Assembly (NCBI RefSeq): GCF_024362525.1 | Contig: NZ_CP101458.1 | Coordinates: 682,001 to 746,000 of the forward strand | Source: Natrononativus amylolyticus | GTDB taxonomy: Archaea > Halobacteriota > Halobacteria > Halobacteriales > Natrialbaceae | Length of the DNA: 64,000 nt | Reading direction: 5' to 3' | Part shown: piece by piece, positions 26,097 to 35,144 of the stretch | How the letters are laid out: each line of letters opens with the position of its first letter | Position numbering within the stretch: the first letter of the stretch is position 1 | Notes under the pieces: model-generated | What the model was told of the DNA's origin: nothing | Seen by the model: the letters and a program-made list of their open reading frames with translations, nothing else | Databases searched by the model: none | Translations under genes and position numbers: made by a program

Positions 26097-29000
26097 TTCG
26101 CACCCTCGTCGTCGGGGTCGGCCTCGAAGATCGACTCGGCGTCCCCGTCGTCTTCTTCCTCGTCGATAGCCGCGGCCGGTTCGAACATCGAACCGCCGTC
26201 ATCGGCGTCAGCCAGGGAGTCGCCGCCGAAGATCGACTCCGACTCGTCGCCGAAGATCGACCCGGTTTCGATCGGCTCGCGACCGTCGTCGTCCGCCGAG
26301 GAGCGATCGTCGAAGACCGATTCGTCGCCGTCCCCGGCGCGCGCGCCATCGAGCGACTCGCCGGCCGCCTCCTCCCGGGCCGCGTCTGAGTCCGGCGTCT
26401 CGCTCCCGAGGTTCTCGAGGGTGTCTTCCATGTCGTCGAACAGGCCGCCGAGGTCGGCTTCCTCGTCGTCGCCGCCGCCGGCCTCCTCGTCGTCGCCGAC
26501 TTCTGCTGTCTCGTCGAACGACAGCTCCGCGGTCTCCGATTCGTCCGCGGCCGTCGCGTCCGCCGCTCGCTCGGCGCCGCCGCTCTCTGGCTCCGGTGCC
26601 GTTTCCGGGGCGTCGGCCGGGGATTCACTCGCCTCGGCGACATCTTCGGTCTCGTCGGCGTCGGCTGCCGCAGGGGCGGCGTTCGAGTCGTCCCCGATCG
26701 TCGCCGGCTCCGCCGGAGTGGAGTCGGCCTCGACGTCCTCCGGCGGCGCCTCGAGCGCCGGCCGCTCGGGCGTTTCAGCGTCGTTACCCGCCGACGTCTC
26801 GGCGTCTGCGGCGGCCTCCGCCGGCGACGGCTCCGCCGGTTCGGTGTCCGCACCGATCTCGAAGCCGCCGTCGTCGTCGAGCCAGGAGGGGGTGTTCTCG
26901 TCGTCGGTCGTGGTTCCGAACGTGAACTCGTCGCCGTCGCCGAAGTCCCACTCGTCCTCGAACTCGTCGTCGACCTCGATCGGATCGGCCGCCTCGACGC
27001 CGCCGAGTGCGCTCGCGAGTCCGCTCGGGACCTTTCCGCGGTAGTCCTCGAACAGGGACTCCTCGGCGCGCTCTAAGATGTCCATCGAGGTGTTGTACGT
27101 CTCCGTCGTCGACCCCGGTCTCGGCACCAGCTCCTCCTTCTCGGGGTCGACGTCGATCAGCACGCTCTCCATCTCCCGGAGGTCCTCGAGGCTGTCCTCG
27201 AGCTGGCCGTTGGCGATCAGCGTGAGGATCGTGTCGGGGTCGTTGATGAACGCCTGGATCGTCGCGGCGACCTGCGCGTAGGTGTTGAGCTCGTTTTTGA
27301 TCAGATAGGCCAGGATGATCTGGCGTTTGAACAGCTCGTCCTGGAGCTTCTCGTAGCTCCAGCCGCGGTCGAACTGGATCGCGTCGAGCGTGTTCGAATC
27401 GCCCATCTTGAGGTACTCGTCGGTTTCGGCCTGCCACTGGTAGACGTCCTGGACGTTGATCTCGTCGTGTTCGGCCTCGTAGTGGTTGATCTCCGTGAGC
27501 GACTTGTTCCGGCGGACCTTCCGGCCCTGGACCCGCGTCTGTGTCTGGATCGAGACCAGGTCCAGCGCCGTGAACATCGTCTTCGAGACGTTGATCGGGT
27601 CCGTCGTGAATCGCTTGAGCACCTCGTCGACGGAGTCCGCGTGGAACGTCGTGTAGGTCGTGTGACCCGTCGACATGACCTGGAACAGCGTTCGGCCTTC
27701 CTCACCGCGAATCTCACCCATCACGATGTAGTCGGGGCGCTGTCGAAGCGCGGCCTCGAGCAGGTCGAACTCGTCGACGTCGCCCGTGGAGTCGTCCGAA
27801 AAGGACGGGCGGGTGACGCTCGCGATCCAGTTTCGCTGGGGGAGTTCGACCTCGCGGGTGTCCTCGATGGAGACGATCTTCGTGGCCGAGGGGATGAACA
27901 GCGACACCGCGTTCAGGCTGGTCGTCTTCCCCGAGGCCGTCCCGCCGGCGAAGATCAGGCTCTTGTGGTTCTCGATGGCGAGCCAGAGGAACGCCATCTC
28001 CTCCAGGCTGAAGGTGTTCCAGTTGATGAGGTCGATCGGCGTGAACGGGACGTCCTTGAACTGCCGGATGGTGTAGTTGGTCCCGTGGTCGGAGACCTCC
28101 TTGCCGAGGGTGAGCTGGGCGCGCGAGCCGTCCGGCAGGGTCGCGTCGACCTGCGGCAGCCGCTTGCTGATCCCCTTGCCGGAGCGCTGGGCGAGTTTGA
28201 CGACGAAATCGTCGAGCTCGGTCTGTCCGTGGTAGATGTTCGAGATGATCTGCTCGTACTCGGAGTGGTAGACGAAGACGGGCGAGTTGTACCCGTCACA
28301 GGAGATGTCCTCGACGTTGATGTCGTGTTTGATGCCGTCGATGCGCTCGTAGCCGATGAAGTCCCGCTTGAGCAGGTGGAGCAGTTTCTCGACCTGGTAC
28401 TCGCTGAGGACGTCCGAATCCTCCTCGAGCAACACCGGCTCCGGGCGGGCCTCGATCCCCTCGAGCTGGCCCTCCTCTCGCTCGCCGTCCTCCTCGTCGT
28501 CGAGCAGGGTTTTCAGCGTCTCGATGATGCCCGCGTTCGTGGTTCCGGTGGTCCCTTCGTAGAGGTCGTAGCGCTCGAGCAGTCGCCGCGTTTCCGCGTC
28601 GATCACCGCCCGGCGGCTCTCCTCGTCGGCGGTCTGTTTGATCCCGTCGTCGGAGTACTTGATCGCCGTCCTGAGCTTGCCCGAGAGGAACTCCTGGAGC
28701 TCCGTCTCGATCGCCGTCAGGTACGGCTCGATCATGTAGTACTTCTTCTCGTTTTCCTTCTCGGAGTGGAAGATGATGACGAACGCGTATGGTTTGTTGA
28801 CCCAGTAGCGCTCGACCTCCGTGAAGTGCTGTTTCTTGGCCAGCGAGACGGCCTTCTCGAGGTCGTACCGGTTGACGACGGTCGTGTGGCCGTCGGCCGT
28901 CGAGAAGAACTCGTCTTCGTCGATATCCTCGGCGACGTTGACCGTGCGCTCGTCGACGAGGTCGTCGAGCTCGCTCGCGGCCTGCCCGCCGGCGTGGAGG

Positions 29001-29563
29001 TACGCCTCGATCCGGTCGGGGTCGAACCCCAGGGCGTCCTTCTCGTCGTGCCGGACGATCTCGCCGTCGTCGTCCCGGGGCCTGTTGCCGTCCTCGTCGT
29101 AGTAGTACTCCCACTTGTAGTGCTCCCAGGTGTAGACGTCCTTGACGACCGGCGTCGTCTCCGGGTCGACGTACTCGAGAAAGACGTCCTGGAGGTAGTT
29201 CGCGTTCGGTCCGAAAACGTCGGTGATGAGGTCGGAGAGCTCGAGCGGATCGTAACCGAGGTAGGGAGTCGGGTCGAACTCGACGCGATCCCAGTCCGCG
29301 GCGGAGGGGGCCGTCGAACGCGGTTCCTCATCGGTGTCGATGCCGAGCTGATCGTCCGGACCGTCGGTTCCGTGGGGGTACAGCAGAGAGACTTCGTCAC
29401 CGTGTCCGTACTCCGCCATGAACTCCGCCCACGTGTACTCGCCGACGCGGACGTCCGCACCTCGCGTCGGCTCGCGGGTCCGGTGGTCCGCCGCGCCACC
29501 TGCCGACGGTTCGCCGTCAGAAACCTGTCCGGCGTCCGACCTGTCGGCCTCGTCAATAGCCAT
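26093..29563 (-). CDS. pilB: type IV pilus assembly ATPase, long acidic C-tail
   Basis: A 1156-residue type II/IV secretion ATPase that powers pilus assembly. The first 120 residues are an acidic extension, followed by a winged-helix/N-terminal domain and the ATPase core with Walker A GGTASGKTTS (about residues 552-561), the Asp box, Walker B VMGEIRGEEGRT and the His box STGHTTYTTFHAD. After about residue 800 comes an intrinsically disordered, Asp/Glu/Ala-rich tail of some 340 residues with repeated short motifs (see findings). It is the first gene of the operon; no convincing TATA box was seen upstream. Confidence 0.92.
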   Translation of the reverse strand: MAIDEADRSDAGQVSDGEPSAGGAADHRTREPTRGADVRVGEYTWAEFMAEYGHGDEVSLLYPHGTDGPDDQLGIDTDEEPRSTAPSAADWDRVEFDPTPYLGYDPLELSDLITDVFGPNANYLQDVFLEYVDPETTPVVKDVYTWEHYKWEYYYDEDGNRPRDDDGEIVRHDEKDALGFDPDRIEAYLHAGGQAASELDDLVDERTVNVAEDIDEDEFFSTADGHTTVVNRYDLEKAVSLAKKQHFTEVERYWVNKPYAFVIIFHSEKENEKKYYMIEPYLTAIETELQEFLSGKLRTAIKYSDDGIKQTADEESRRAVIDAETRRLLERYDLYEGTTGTTNAGIIETLKTLLDDEEDGEREEGQLEGIEARPEPVLLEEDSDVLSEYQVEKLLHLLKRDFIGYERIDGIKHDINVEDISCDGYNSPVFVYHSEYEQIISNIYHGQTELDDFVVKLAQRSGKGISKRLPQVDATLPDGSRAQLTLGKEVSDHGTNYTIRQFKDVPFTPIDLINWNTFSLEEMAFLWLAIENHKSLIFAGGTASGKTTSLNAVSLFIPSATKIVSIEDTREVELPQRNWIASVTRPSFSDDSTGDVDEFDLLEAALRQRPDYIVMGEIRGEEGRTLFQVMSTGHTTYTTFHADSVDEVLKRFTTDPINVSKTMFTALDLVSIQTQTRVQGRKVRRNKSLTEINHYEAEHDEINVQDVYQWQAETDEYLKMGDSNTLDAIQFDRGWSYEKLQDELFKRQIILAYLIKNELNTYAQVAATIQAFINDPDTILTLIANGQLEDSLEDLREMESVLIDVDPEKEELVPRPGSTTETYNTSMDILERAEESLFEDYRGKVPSGLASALGGVEAADPIEVDDEFEDEWDFGDGDEFTFGTTTDDENTPSWLDDDGGFEIGADTEPAEPSPAEAAADAETSAGNDAETPERPALEAPPEDVEADSTPAEPATIGDDSNAAPAAADADETEDVAEASESPADAPETAPEPESGGAERAADATAADESETAELSFDETAEVGDDEEAGGGDDEEADLGGLFDDMEDTLENLGSETPDSDAAREEAAGESLDGARAGDGDESVFDDRSSADDDGREPIETGSIFGDESESIFGGDSLADADDGGSMFEPAAAIDEEEDDGDAESIFEADPDDEGAK

Positions 29564-29849
29564 TAACGTCCCTCACTGACCCACCCCTCAAAAAATTCAT
29601 CCACCCATTACCAAGTCTGAGAATCCCGCAGTCCGTCTTTCGGCCCGGTCTCGAGGAATCGGTTTCGGCCGTCCGGCACCGAGAGTGTGCCGAGCGGCAG
29701 TCGTATCAAATTACTATGGGTTTTGTCGTCTCACTCGCTCGACGGCGGCGCTCACCCGGCAGGTGCGCCGCCGAGGTATTTCACCGGTGACGACATGTGT
29801 CCGACCGTCGGACGGCTGCGAACGATCCCGACACCCCGAGAGCACTACC

Positions 29850-30101
29850 ATGGTTACACTCGATTCAAGCGAGGAAGGCAAGACCGTTCTCGACGACGAC
29901 GGCCGGGAAGTCGGCGTCGTCGTCGAAGTAGAGCGCGGCCGAGCGTACGTCGATCCCGACCCGTCGATGCTCGACGAGATCGGGTCGCGCTTCGGCGTGT
30001 CGAACGCCGACGAGGATACGTTCCCCATCGAAGCGGACGACGTCCGTGCCGTCACCGACGAGGAGATCCACCTCACCGAGTGGACCGACCCGAACGTCTG
30101 A
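29850..30101 (+). CDS. PRC-barrel-like small protein
   Basis: An 83-residue acidic protein. The pattern GKTVLDDDGREVGVVVEVERGRAYV then IEADDVRAVTDEEIHL is that of a single PRC-barrel-like domain, found in small haloarchaeal proteins of unknown role. The ATG at 29850 fits the domain start exactly; longer upstream frames lack family character. It stands alone between the pil operon and a Usp gene. Confidence 0.7.
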   Translation: MVTLDSSEEGKTVLDDDGREVGVVVEVERGRAYVDPDPSMLDEIGSRFGVSNADEDTFPIEADDVRAVTDEEIHLTEWTDPNV

Positions 30102-30227
30102 GCCGGTCTGCTGTAACGACTTGGGCGCAGCCGCGGGGCGGTTCGTGGGTGCGCCGGAACTGACGGACAGGAGTCCGCACGAAGCCCGGGTTTCCGATCG
30201 TCGGCCGGGCGGCGAGCGGCGACTGTC

Positions 30228-30656
30228 CTACTCGACTTGCGGGAGGACGACCACCGGAACCGACGCCTCCTTGACCATTCGGCGAGCGACGTCGCCGGTG
30301 AGCAGTTCGGCGATCCGGTTGCCCTCCCGCGGAACGAACGCGACGGCGTCCGCGTGTCGCTCCCGTGCGCCGTCAAAGATCGTCTCGACGACGTCGGTCC
30401 CGTACAGAACGTCAGTCTCGACGGTCGCACCCGCGGACTCGAGCGGGCCGCGCGTTCGCTCGAAGATGTCGTCCGCGACGTCCTCCCGCGCTTCCATCGG
30501 CGCCTTGTCGATGCCGCCGCCGGCCTTTTCGACGACGTGGACGACGACGGCCGTACTCGACTCCGAGAGCCGCGGTGCGAGCGCGCGTGCGGTCCGCTCC
30601 CCGTCGTCGGGGTCCGCCGCGGGGACGATCACCAGCCCATCGAATCGGAGCGTCAT
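30228..30656 (-). CDS. universal stress protein family, ATP motif degenerate
   Basis: A 142-residue Usp-fold protein (FDGLVIVPAADPDDGER at the start, VKEASVPVVVLPQ at the end). The usual G-x2-G-x9-G-S/T nucleotide motif is not intact: the region reads FVPREGNRIAELLTGDVAR, so it probably does not bind ATP like the Usp at 2459. Start chosen at the ATG at 30656. It is monocistronic. Confidence 0.8.
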   Translation of the reverse strand: MTLRFDGLVIVPAADPDDGERTARALAPRLSESSTAVVVHVVEKAGGGIDKAPMEAREDVADDIFERTRGPLESAGATVETDVLYGTDVVETIFDGARERHADAVAFVPREGNRIAELLTGDVARRMVKEASVPVVVLPQVE

Positions 30657-30841
30657 CGGTCGATCACCGCGAAACTGCCGCGTCGTCCGTCGCGCCGGAC
30701 CGTCGTCCGTCGGATTGCGGATCGAATCATCTCGAGGGAGGGTTCGACACCGACCGGGATAAATGCCAGCCCGGATCGCTGATTCGTGGACGGCCGCCGG
30801 CGAATCGAGGCCGACCGACCGTCTCGGAATCGATCGATCGG

Positions 30842-31201
30842 TTACCGGTTGAGCACCGGGTCCTTGAGCGCGACGACCTCGGACATGATCGCGTCGACGT
30901 TGGCCTCGTCGACGCCGTTCTCCCGGAGCGCCGCCTCGAGGTGCGCGCCGACCGCGTCGAAGTCCGCCTCCTCGATGTTCAGGTGGGCGTGCGCCTCGCG
31001 CATACCCGACCCCGTGTACTCGACCGGGCCGCCGGTGACGGCGCTGATGAACTGGACCTGGTGGGCGCGCAGTTCGGTCATGTCCATCCCCTCGAAGTAC
31101 GGCTGTAGCTGTTCGTCCGCCAGGACGCGGTCGTAAAAGTCCGCGACGACCGCTTCGACCGCCTCTCGCCCGCCGATCTCGTGATACACGACGTGTGCCA
31201 T
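30842..31201 (-). CDS. truncated haemoglobin, group I
   Basis: A 119-residue 2-on-2 globin. It has the B10 Tyr in DFYDRV (Y23), the PYFEG turn and the proximal haem-ligand His in GMREAHAHLNI (H71). Group I members bind O2 and often detoxify nitric oxide. A clear TATA box lies at 31261-31270. Upstream on the same strand is a Cys-rich HTH_10 regulator, which may control it. Confidence 0.92.
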   Translation of the reverse strand: MAHVVYHEIGGREAVEAVVADFYDRVLADEQLQPYFEGMDMTELRAHQVQFISAVTGGPVEYTGSGMREAHAHLNIEEADFDAVGAHLEAALRENGVDEANVDAIMSEVVALKDPVLNR

Positions 31202-31260
31202 TATCTCGGGTGAACCTCGGTACCGACTTCGGATACGCGCTGTTCCTCACACGCTCGGGG

Positions 31261-31270
31261 TTATTTATAT
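31261..31270 (-). promoter_or_regulatory. TATA box of the truncated haemoglobin gene
   Basis: On the minus strand the sequence reads ATATAAATAA, 60-69 bases before the globin ATG. With normal spacing the transcript starts near 31240, leaving a leader of about 40 bases. Confidence 0.65.
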
Positions 31271-31357
31271 CACTGATCTGTGTTATCATCCGACGTGAGG
31301 GTGAGGAGCGACGAGCGCCGGCCGGCGCCGGGATTCGAGGCGGGGTTCCCCCGGCGA

Positions 31358-31996
31358 TCACGTCTCGAGGAGCTGGTCGAGCAGCTTCGACTGGGCGACC
31401 GCGAGGTGCTCGACGAACGTCGCCGATGAGATGTCGAGCGCCGCCGCGACGTCGCGGGAGGTCGCCTCTTTGGGCGATTCGAAGTACCCCATCTCGTGGG
31501 CCGTCTCGAGGACCTCGTACTGGCGGTCGGTGAACGCGTCCCGGTCGACGAGCGCGAGCGAGCCGTTTTCACCCCCGAGGCCCGACCGGGTGAGCCGACG
31601 GACGTGGACCTCGCCACACGACGAGCGGAGGTCGGTGACGACCGCCCGCACCGTCTCGAGGTCGGGCGCGATAAACGAGAGGCGGAGCTGGCCCCCCACC
31701 GCCTCGAGATCCCGGATCGGACAGCCGTGGTCCGGAACCCGCTGACAGGGACAGCCGCCGTCGTGGGAGTAGCGGTACACCGCCCGCGAGCCGTCGGCGA
31801 AGACCGGTTCCCCGAGCGGCGACTCGACCGCCTCGGAGCCGCCGTTTGCGACCGTTAGCTCGCCGACGACGGCGTCGTCCTGCCGTCGGCCGACCGTGAG
31901 CGACTCGATTTCGACGTCGGTACTCGCCGCCGAGATCGGACACGCGCTCGCGTCGCTCACGGCGAGTTGAACGCGGATACCCGTTCCGGAGCCCAT
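31358..31996 (-). CDS. HTH_10 regulator with Cys-rich sensor domain
   Basis: A 212-residue DNA-binding protein of the bacterio-opsin-activator type. The C-terminal 55 residues are an HTH_10 domain (LTDRQYEVLETAHEMGYFESPKEAT, shown here as DRQYEVLETAHEMGYF and KEATSRDVAAALDIS). The N-terminal half has five cysteines, at about residues 19, 83, 85, 92 and 126, in ACPIS, CPCQ, GCPI and SSCGE. Haloarchaeal regulators of anaerobic respiration (NarO, DmsR) have a similar Cys motif plus HTH_10, so a redox or NO sensor is plausible. The globin gene downstream supports that. Confidence 0.8.
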   Translation of the reverse strand: MGSGTGIRVQLAVSDASACPISAASTDVEIESLTVGRRQDDAVVGELTVANGGSEAVESPLGEPVFADGSRAVYRYSHDGGCPCQRVPDHGCPIRDLEAVGGQLRLSFIAPDLETVRAVVTDLRSSCGEVHVRRLTRSGLGGENGSLALVDRDAFTDRQYEVLETAHEMGYFESPKEATSRDVAAALDISSATFVEHLAVAQSKLLDQLLET

Positions 31997-32106
31997 AGCA
32001 GACCCCAGCGGCCGTCCGGCAATAAGTGGCCCCGTTCCGGCCGATTCTCGAGCGGGCTGCGTGCGCTTGCAGCGGTCGTTTGTCGCCGGGTCTCGTTACC
32101 GCAGCC

Positions 32107-32310
32107 ATGAAACGGAATCGTGCGATCCCGGCGGGACCGCTGGCGGCTGCGGTCGTCGCGAGCCTCGCGCTCGCGGTCGGGCTCCGGCTGCTCGCACCGG
32201 AGTGGCACGGCGGTATCGCACTCGGCGCCGCCGCCCTCGCGCTGGTGGTCGTCCTCGTCGGAGCGCACGTGCTGGGTGGCGCCTCGAGCGACGACGACGC
32301 GGGCGCGTGA
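32107..32310 (+). CDS. small two-helix membrane protein
   Basis: A 67-residue protein with two hydrophobic helices (about residues 9-29 and 36-57) and an acidic tail. It starts at ATG 32107, in good register after a GC-rich upstream region. No family recognised. Confidence 0.5.
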   Translation: MKRNRAIPAGPLAAAVVASLALAVGLRLLAPEWHGGIALGAAALALVVVLVGAHVLGGASSDDDAGA

Positions 32311-32334
32311 GCCAGGGGACAAGCGGCGGGCCGA

Positions 32335-33297
32335 TCAGACGACCTGGTTCTCGAGGTCCGTCGCCTCGCCCGTCTCGCGCACCCGCTCGACGTTCGTCGC
32401 GACGACGTCGGCCAGCCGTTCGTAGTACGCCGGCGTGAAACCGGCGTTGTGCGGCGTGATGCGAACGTTCTCGAGCCCCCAGAGGGGATGATCCTCGGGG
32501 AGCGGCTCGGGATCCGTGACGTCGAGGGCGGCACCCCGGAGGTTGTTGCCGCGCAGCGCCGCGAGCAGGGCGTCGGTGTCGACGACCGGTCCCCGGGCGA
32601 CGTTGACGAGGACGGCCGTCGGCGGGAGCGTGTCGAGCGCCGCCTCGTCGATCAACCCGCGCGTCTCGTCGGTCAGCGGGCACGCCAGCACGAGGTAGTC
32701 GGTGCGGGCGAACGCCGCGTGGAGGTCGTCGTCGTAGCCGTACACCTCGTCGACCGGCCCGCCCTTCTCGGGGGAGTGGCGGACGCCGATCGACTCGACG
32801 CCGAACGGCTCGAGGCGCGCACAGATCGCGGTGCCGAGCGCGCCGAGGCCGACGACGGTCACCGTCGAGCCCTGCAGTTCGTGGGTGCGGTAGTGGCGCC
32901 ACTCGCGGCGACGCTGGCGGCGCTCGCCGACGTGGAACCGCCGGACGAACGCGAGGGTCGCGCCGAGGACGTGCTCGCCGATGTTCGGCCCGTGGACGCC
33001 CGAGGCGTTGGTGACGGCGACGCCCCGTTCGGCGAGTCGATCCATCGGGAGGTGGCCCGTCCCCGCGTAGGCGCAGGCGAACACCTCGAGATCGCGGGCT
33101 CCCTCGAGCGTCGCCGGCTCGAGGTCCAGTCCGGTGACGAACCGGGCGCTCTCGACCAGTTCGCGCTCCTCTTCGGGAGTGTGCGCGCGTCGGATCGTAC
33201 AGTCGGGGAGCCGTTCCTCGAGTGCGGCGACGTACTCGCTCACCGGAACGCCGTGGACGCCGCGCCGAAGGACGACGACCTCGAACTCGTCGGTCAT
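32335..33297 (-). CDS. D-isomer-specific 2-hydroxyacid dehydrogenase
   Basis: A 320-residue NAD(P)-dependent oxidoreductase. The Rossmann motif is GLGALGTAICARLEPFG (about residues 150-166); catalytic Arg is in NVARGPVVDTDAL, the Glu in DPEPLPEDHPLW and the His in ITPHNAGFT. It reduces a 2-keto acid or oxidises a D-2-hydroxy acid; substrate unknown. I used the ATG at 33297, which begins the first beta strand, rather than a start nine codons upstream. Confidence 0.92.
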   Translation of the reverse strand: MTDEFEVVVLRRGVHGVPVSEYVAALEERLPDCTIRRAHTPEEERELVESARFVTGLDLEPATLEGARDLEVFACAYAGTGHLPMDRLAERGVAVTNASGVHGPNIGEHVLGATLAFVRRFHVGERRQRRREWRHYRTHELQGSTVTVVGLGALGTAICARLEPFGVESIGVRHSPEKGGPVDEVYGYDDDLHAAFARTDYLVLACPLTDETRGLIDEAALDTLPPTAVLVNVARGPVVDTDALLAALRGNNLRGAALDVTDPEPLPEDHPLWGLENVRITPHNAGFTPAYYERLADVVATNVERVRETGEATDLENQVV

Positions 33298-33443
33298 GCG
33301 TCCGTGCTTGTGGGGAGACACCAAGAAGCATACGCTTCGAGCCGTGCTGAGAGTCGTCGTTTGCGACAGTTTCTCACGCTCCGGGAACCGTCCGACGGAC
33401 TACGCCGGCGCGCAGCAAACGTTCACTCGGGAGGTGAACCGAG

Positions 33444-33683
33444 ATGGACTACTACGACACGCCCCTTGCCGCGATCCCGCGGATTGTCGTCCTCGGCGTA
33501 CTCGTGAGCCTCCACTCGGCGGTCGCGTTCTCCCAGGGCCTCGTCGGCGGGAGCCTGGTCGCGATGGTCCTCGTGATCGACCTGCTCTTTCGAAACCCGC
33601 CGCTCGAGTCGACGCCGGTCGCGATGGCGGCCGTGGCACTCGTGGGGCTGGGCTGGGTGCTCGCGCTTCTGGCGGTCCTGTGA
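33444..33683 (+). CDS. small membrane protein, unknown function
   Basis: A 79-residue protein with helices at about residues 12-30, 32-50 and 58-78. GGAGGTGA lies 6-13 bases before the ATG, a good ribosome-binding-site candidate, which supports translation from 33444. It is read towards the enoyl-CoA hydratase gene. No family recognised. Confidence 0.55.
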   Translation: MDYYDTPLAAIPRIVVLGVLVSLHSAVAFSQGLVGGSLVAMVLVIDLLFRNPPLESTPVAMAAVALVGLGWVLALLAVL

Positions 33684-33711
33684 GCGAGCGCGGCGGTGAG
33701 CCGTGGCTCGG

Positions 33712-34497
33712 CTATCGGCCTTCGAACCCGGCTCGCTCCTTCTCGAAGAATCCCTCCAACCCCGCGGCGTAATCGGCCGTCTCGGCCAGACCCGTGATCC
33801 GCCGTTTTTCGGTTGCGAGGTGGCCCTCGAGGTCCGCGGTCGTCGACTCCCGCAGCAGCGTCTTGATCTCCGCGTACGCGAGCGTCGGGCCGCTCGCGAG
33901 CCGGTTTGCGAGCTCCGCGAGACGGTCTGCGAACTCGTCCGCTGGAACCGCTTCGGTCGCCAGCCCCAGATCGACGGCGTCCGCGGGCCCGATCGGCTCG
34001 TCCAAGAGCGCGAACCGCTGGGCCTCCCGGTAGCCGAGCAGCCGCGGCAGGAACCAGGTCGCACCGCCGTCCCCCGAGAGGCCGATCTTCGGGTAGGCGT
34101 ACTCGAGTCGGGCGTCCTCGGAGATCACCACCACGTCGCCCACAAGCGCAAGTCCCAGCCCGCCGCCGGCGACGACGCCGTTGATCCCGGTCACGACCGG
34201 TTTCGGCGCGCCCGCGATCGCCCGGACGGCCCTGTGCAGCGGCGTCGCGATCGCGCCGATCCGCTCGGCGTCGCTCGCATCGCCCTCGAGCGTCGAGAGG
34301 TCGGCGCCGGTGTTGAACGCGCCCCCGGTACCGGTGAGGACGAGACAGCGCACGTCGTCGTCGGCCGACAGCGACTCGAGCGCGTCGGCCAGGTCGCGGG
34401 CCATCGCCGCGTCCATCGCGTTGTGTCGCTCCGGGCGATCCATCACGATTCGGCCGACGCCGTCGTCGATCTCGAGTGAGAGGTGGTCCGTGTCCAT
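33712..34497 (-). CDS. enoyl-CoA hydratase/isomerase family protein
   Basis: A 261-residue crotonase-fold protein. The oxyanion-hole segments are FNTGADLSTL and NGVVAGGGLGLALVGD, and IGLSGDGGATWFLPRLLG follows, normal for the family. It would act on an acyl-CoA ester, most likely hydrating an enoyl-CoA in fatty acid or amino acid breakdown. It is not in an operon with other beta-oxidation genes here, so the exact reaction is open. Confidence 0.88.
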   Translation of the reverse strand: MDTDHLSLEIDDGVGRIVMDRPERHNAMDAAMARDLADALESLSADDDVRCLVLTGTGGAFNTGADLSTLEGDASDAERIGAIATPLHRAVRAIAGAPKPVVTGINGVVAGGGLGLALVGDVVVISEDARLEYAYPKIGLSGDGGATWFLPRLLGYREAQRFALLDEPIGPADAVDLGLATEAVPADEFADRLAELANRLASGPTLAYAEIKTLLRESTTADLEGHLATEKRRITGLAETADYAAGLEGFFEKERAGFEGR

Positions 34498-34607
34498 GCG
34501 GGGTCGTGGGACGGACGGCGAGAAAAAGCGGCCGGTTCGCGGTCGACCCCTTCGGTCGTTGTCCGGCAGGCCGCGACGTTTTCACGACCTCCGCCGTACA
34601 CGGTAGT

Positions 34608-35099
34608 ATGCCGACGTACGAACGCGAGACGACGATCCGCGCGCCGCTCGAGGACGTCTGGGAGTTTCACTCGACCGTCGCCGGCCTCGAGGCGCTGACG
34701 CCGGCCTGGCTCGGGTTGCACATCGAACGGGTCGTCGGCCCCGACGGCGAGGCCGAGCCGGACGTGCTCGAGGCCGGTTCGGAGATCGACCTGTCGCTCC
34801 AGCCGCTCGGTCTCGGGCCGCGCCAGCACTGGACGTCGCTTATCGTCGAACGCGAGCGCGAAGACGGCGTCGCGTACTTCCGCGACGAGATGATCCGCGG
34901 CCCGTTCGACCGGTGGGTGCACACCCACGCCTTCTACGCGGACGGCGACGAGACGCTGCTCAGGGATCGGATCGAGTACGAACTCCCCCTCGGCGACCTC
35001 GGGCCGCTCGACTCGCTCTCCCGGGTCGGCTTCGAGCCGATGTTTCGCGGGCGCCACCAGACGACGAAGGAGTTACTCGAGGAGTCCGACCGCCGGTGA
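34608..35099 (+). CDS. SRPBCC-fold protein
   Basis: A 163-residue START/SRPBCC-domain protein: TYERETTIRAPLEDVWEFHS at the start, FDRWVHTHAFYADGDETLL in the middle and a long C-terminal helix (GRHQTTKELLEE). The fold makes a deep hydrophobic ligand pocket. Some relatives are labelled cell-division inhibitor SulA-like or polyketide cyclase, but no activity is proven. It starts at ATG 34608, 110 bases from the divergent hydratase gene. Confidence 0.82.
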   Translation: MPTYERETTIRAPLEDVWEFHSTVAGLEALTPAWLGLHIERVVGPDGEAEPDVLEAGSEIDLSLQPLGLGPRQHWTSLIVEREREDGVAYFRDEMIRGPFDRWVHTHAFYADGDETLLRDRIEYELPLGDLGPLDSLSRVGFEPMFRGRHQTTKELLEESDRR

Positions 35100-35144
35100 G
35101 GCGTCGGCCATACGTTTATCCGACGGCTCGTTGTCCGCCCCGGT

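Noticed and set aside
27467-29566. A 699-residue plus-strand frame across pilB
   Set aside because: Antisense shadow of the ATPase gene, no recognisable domain.
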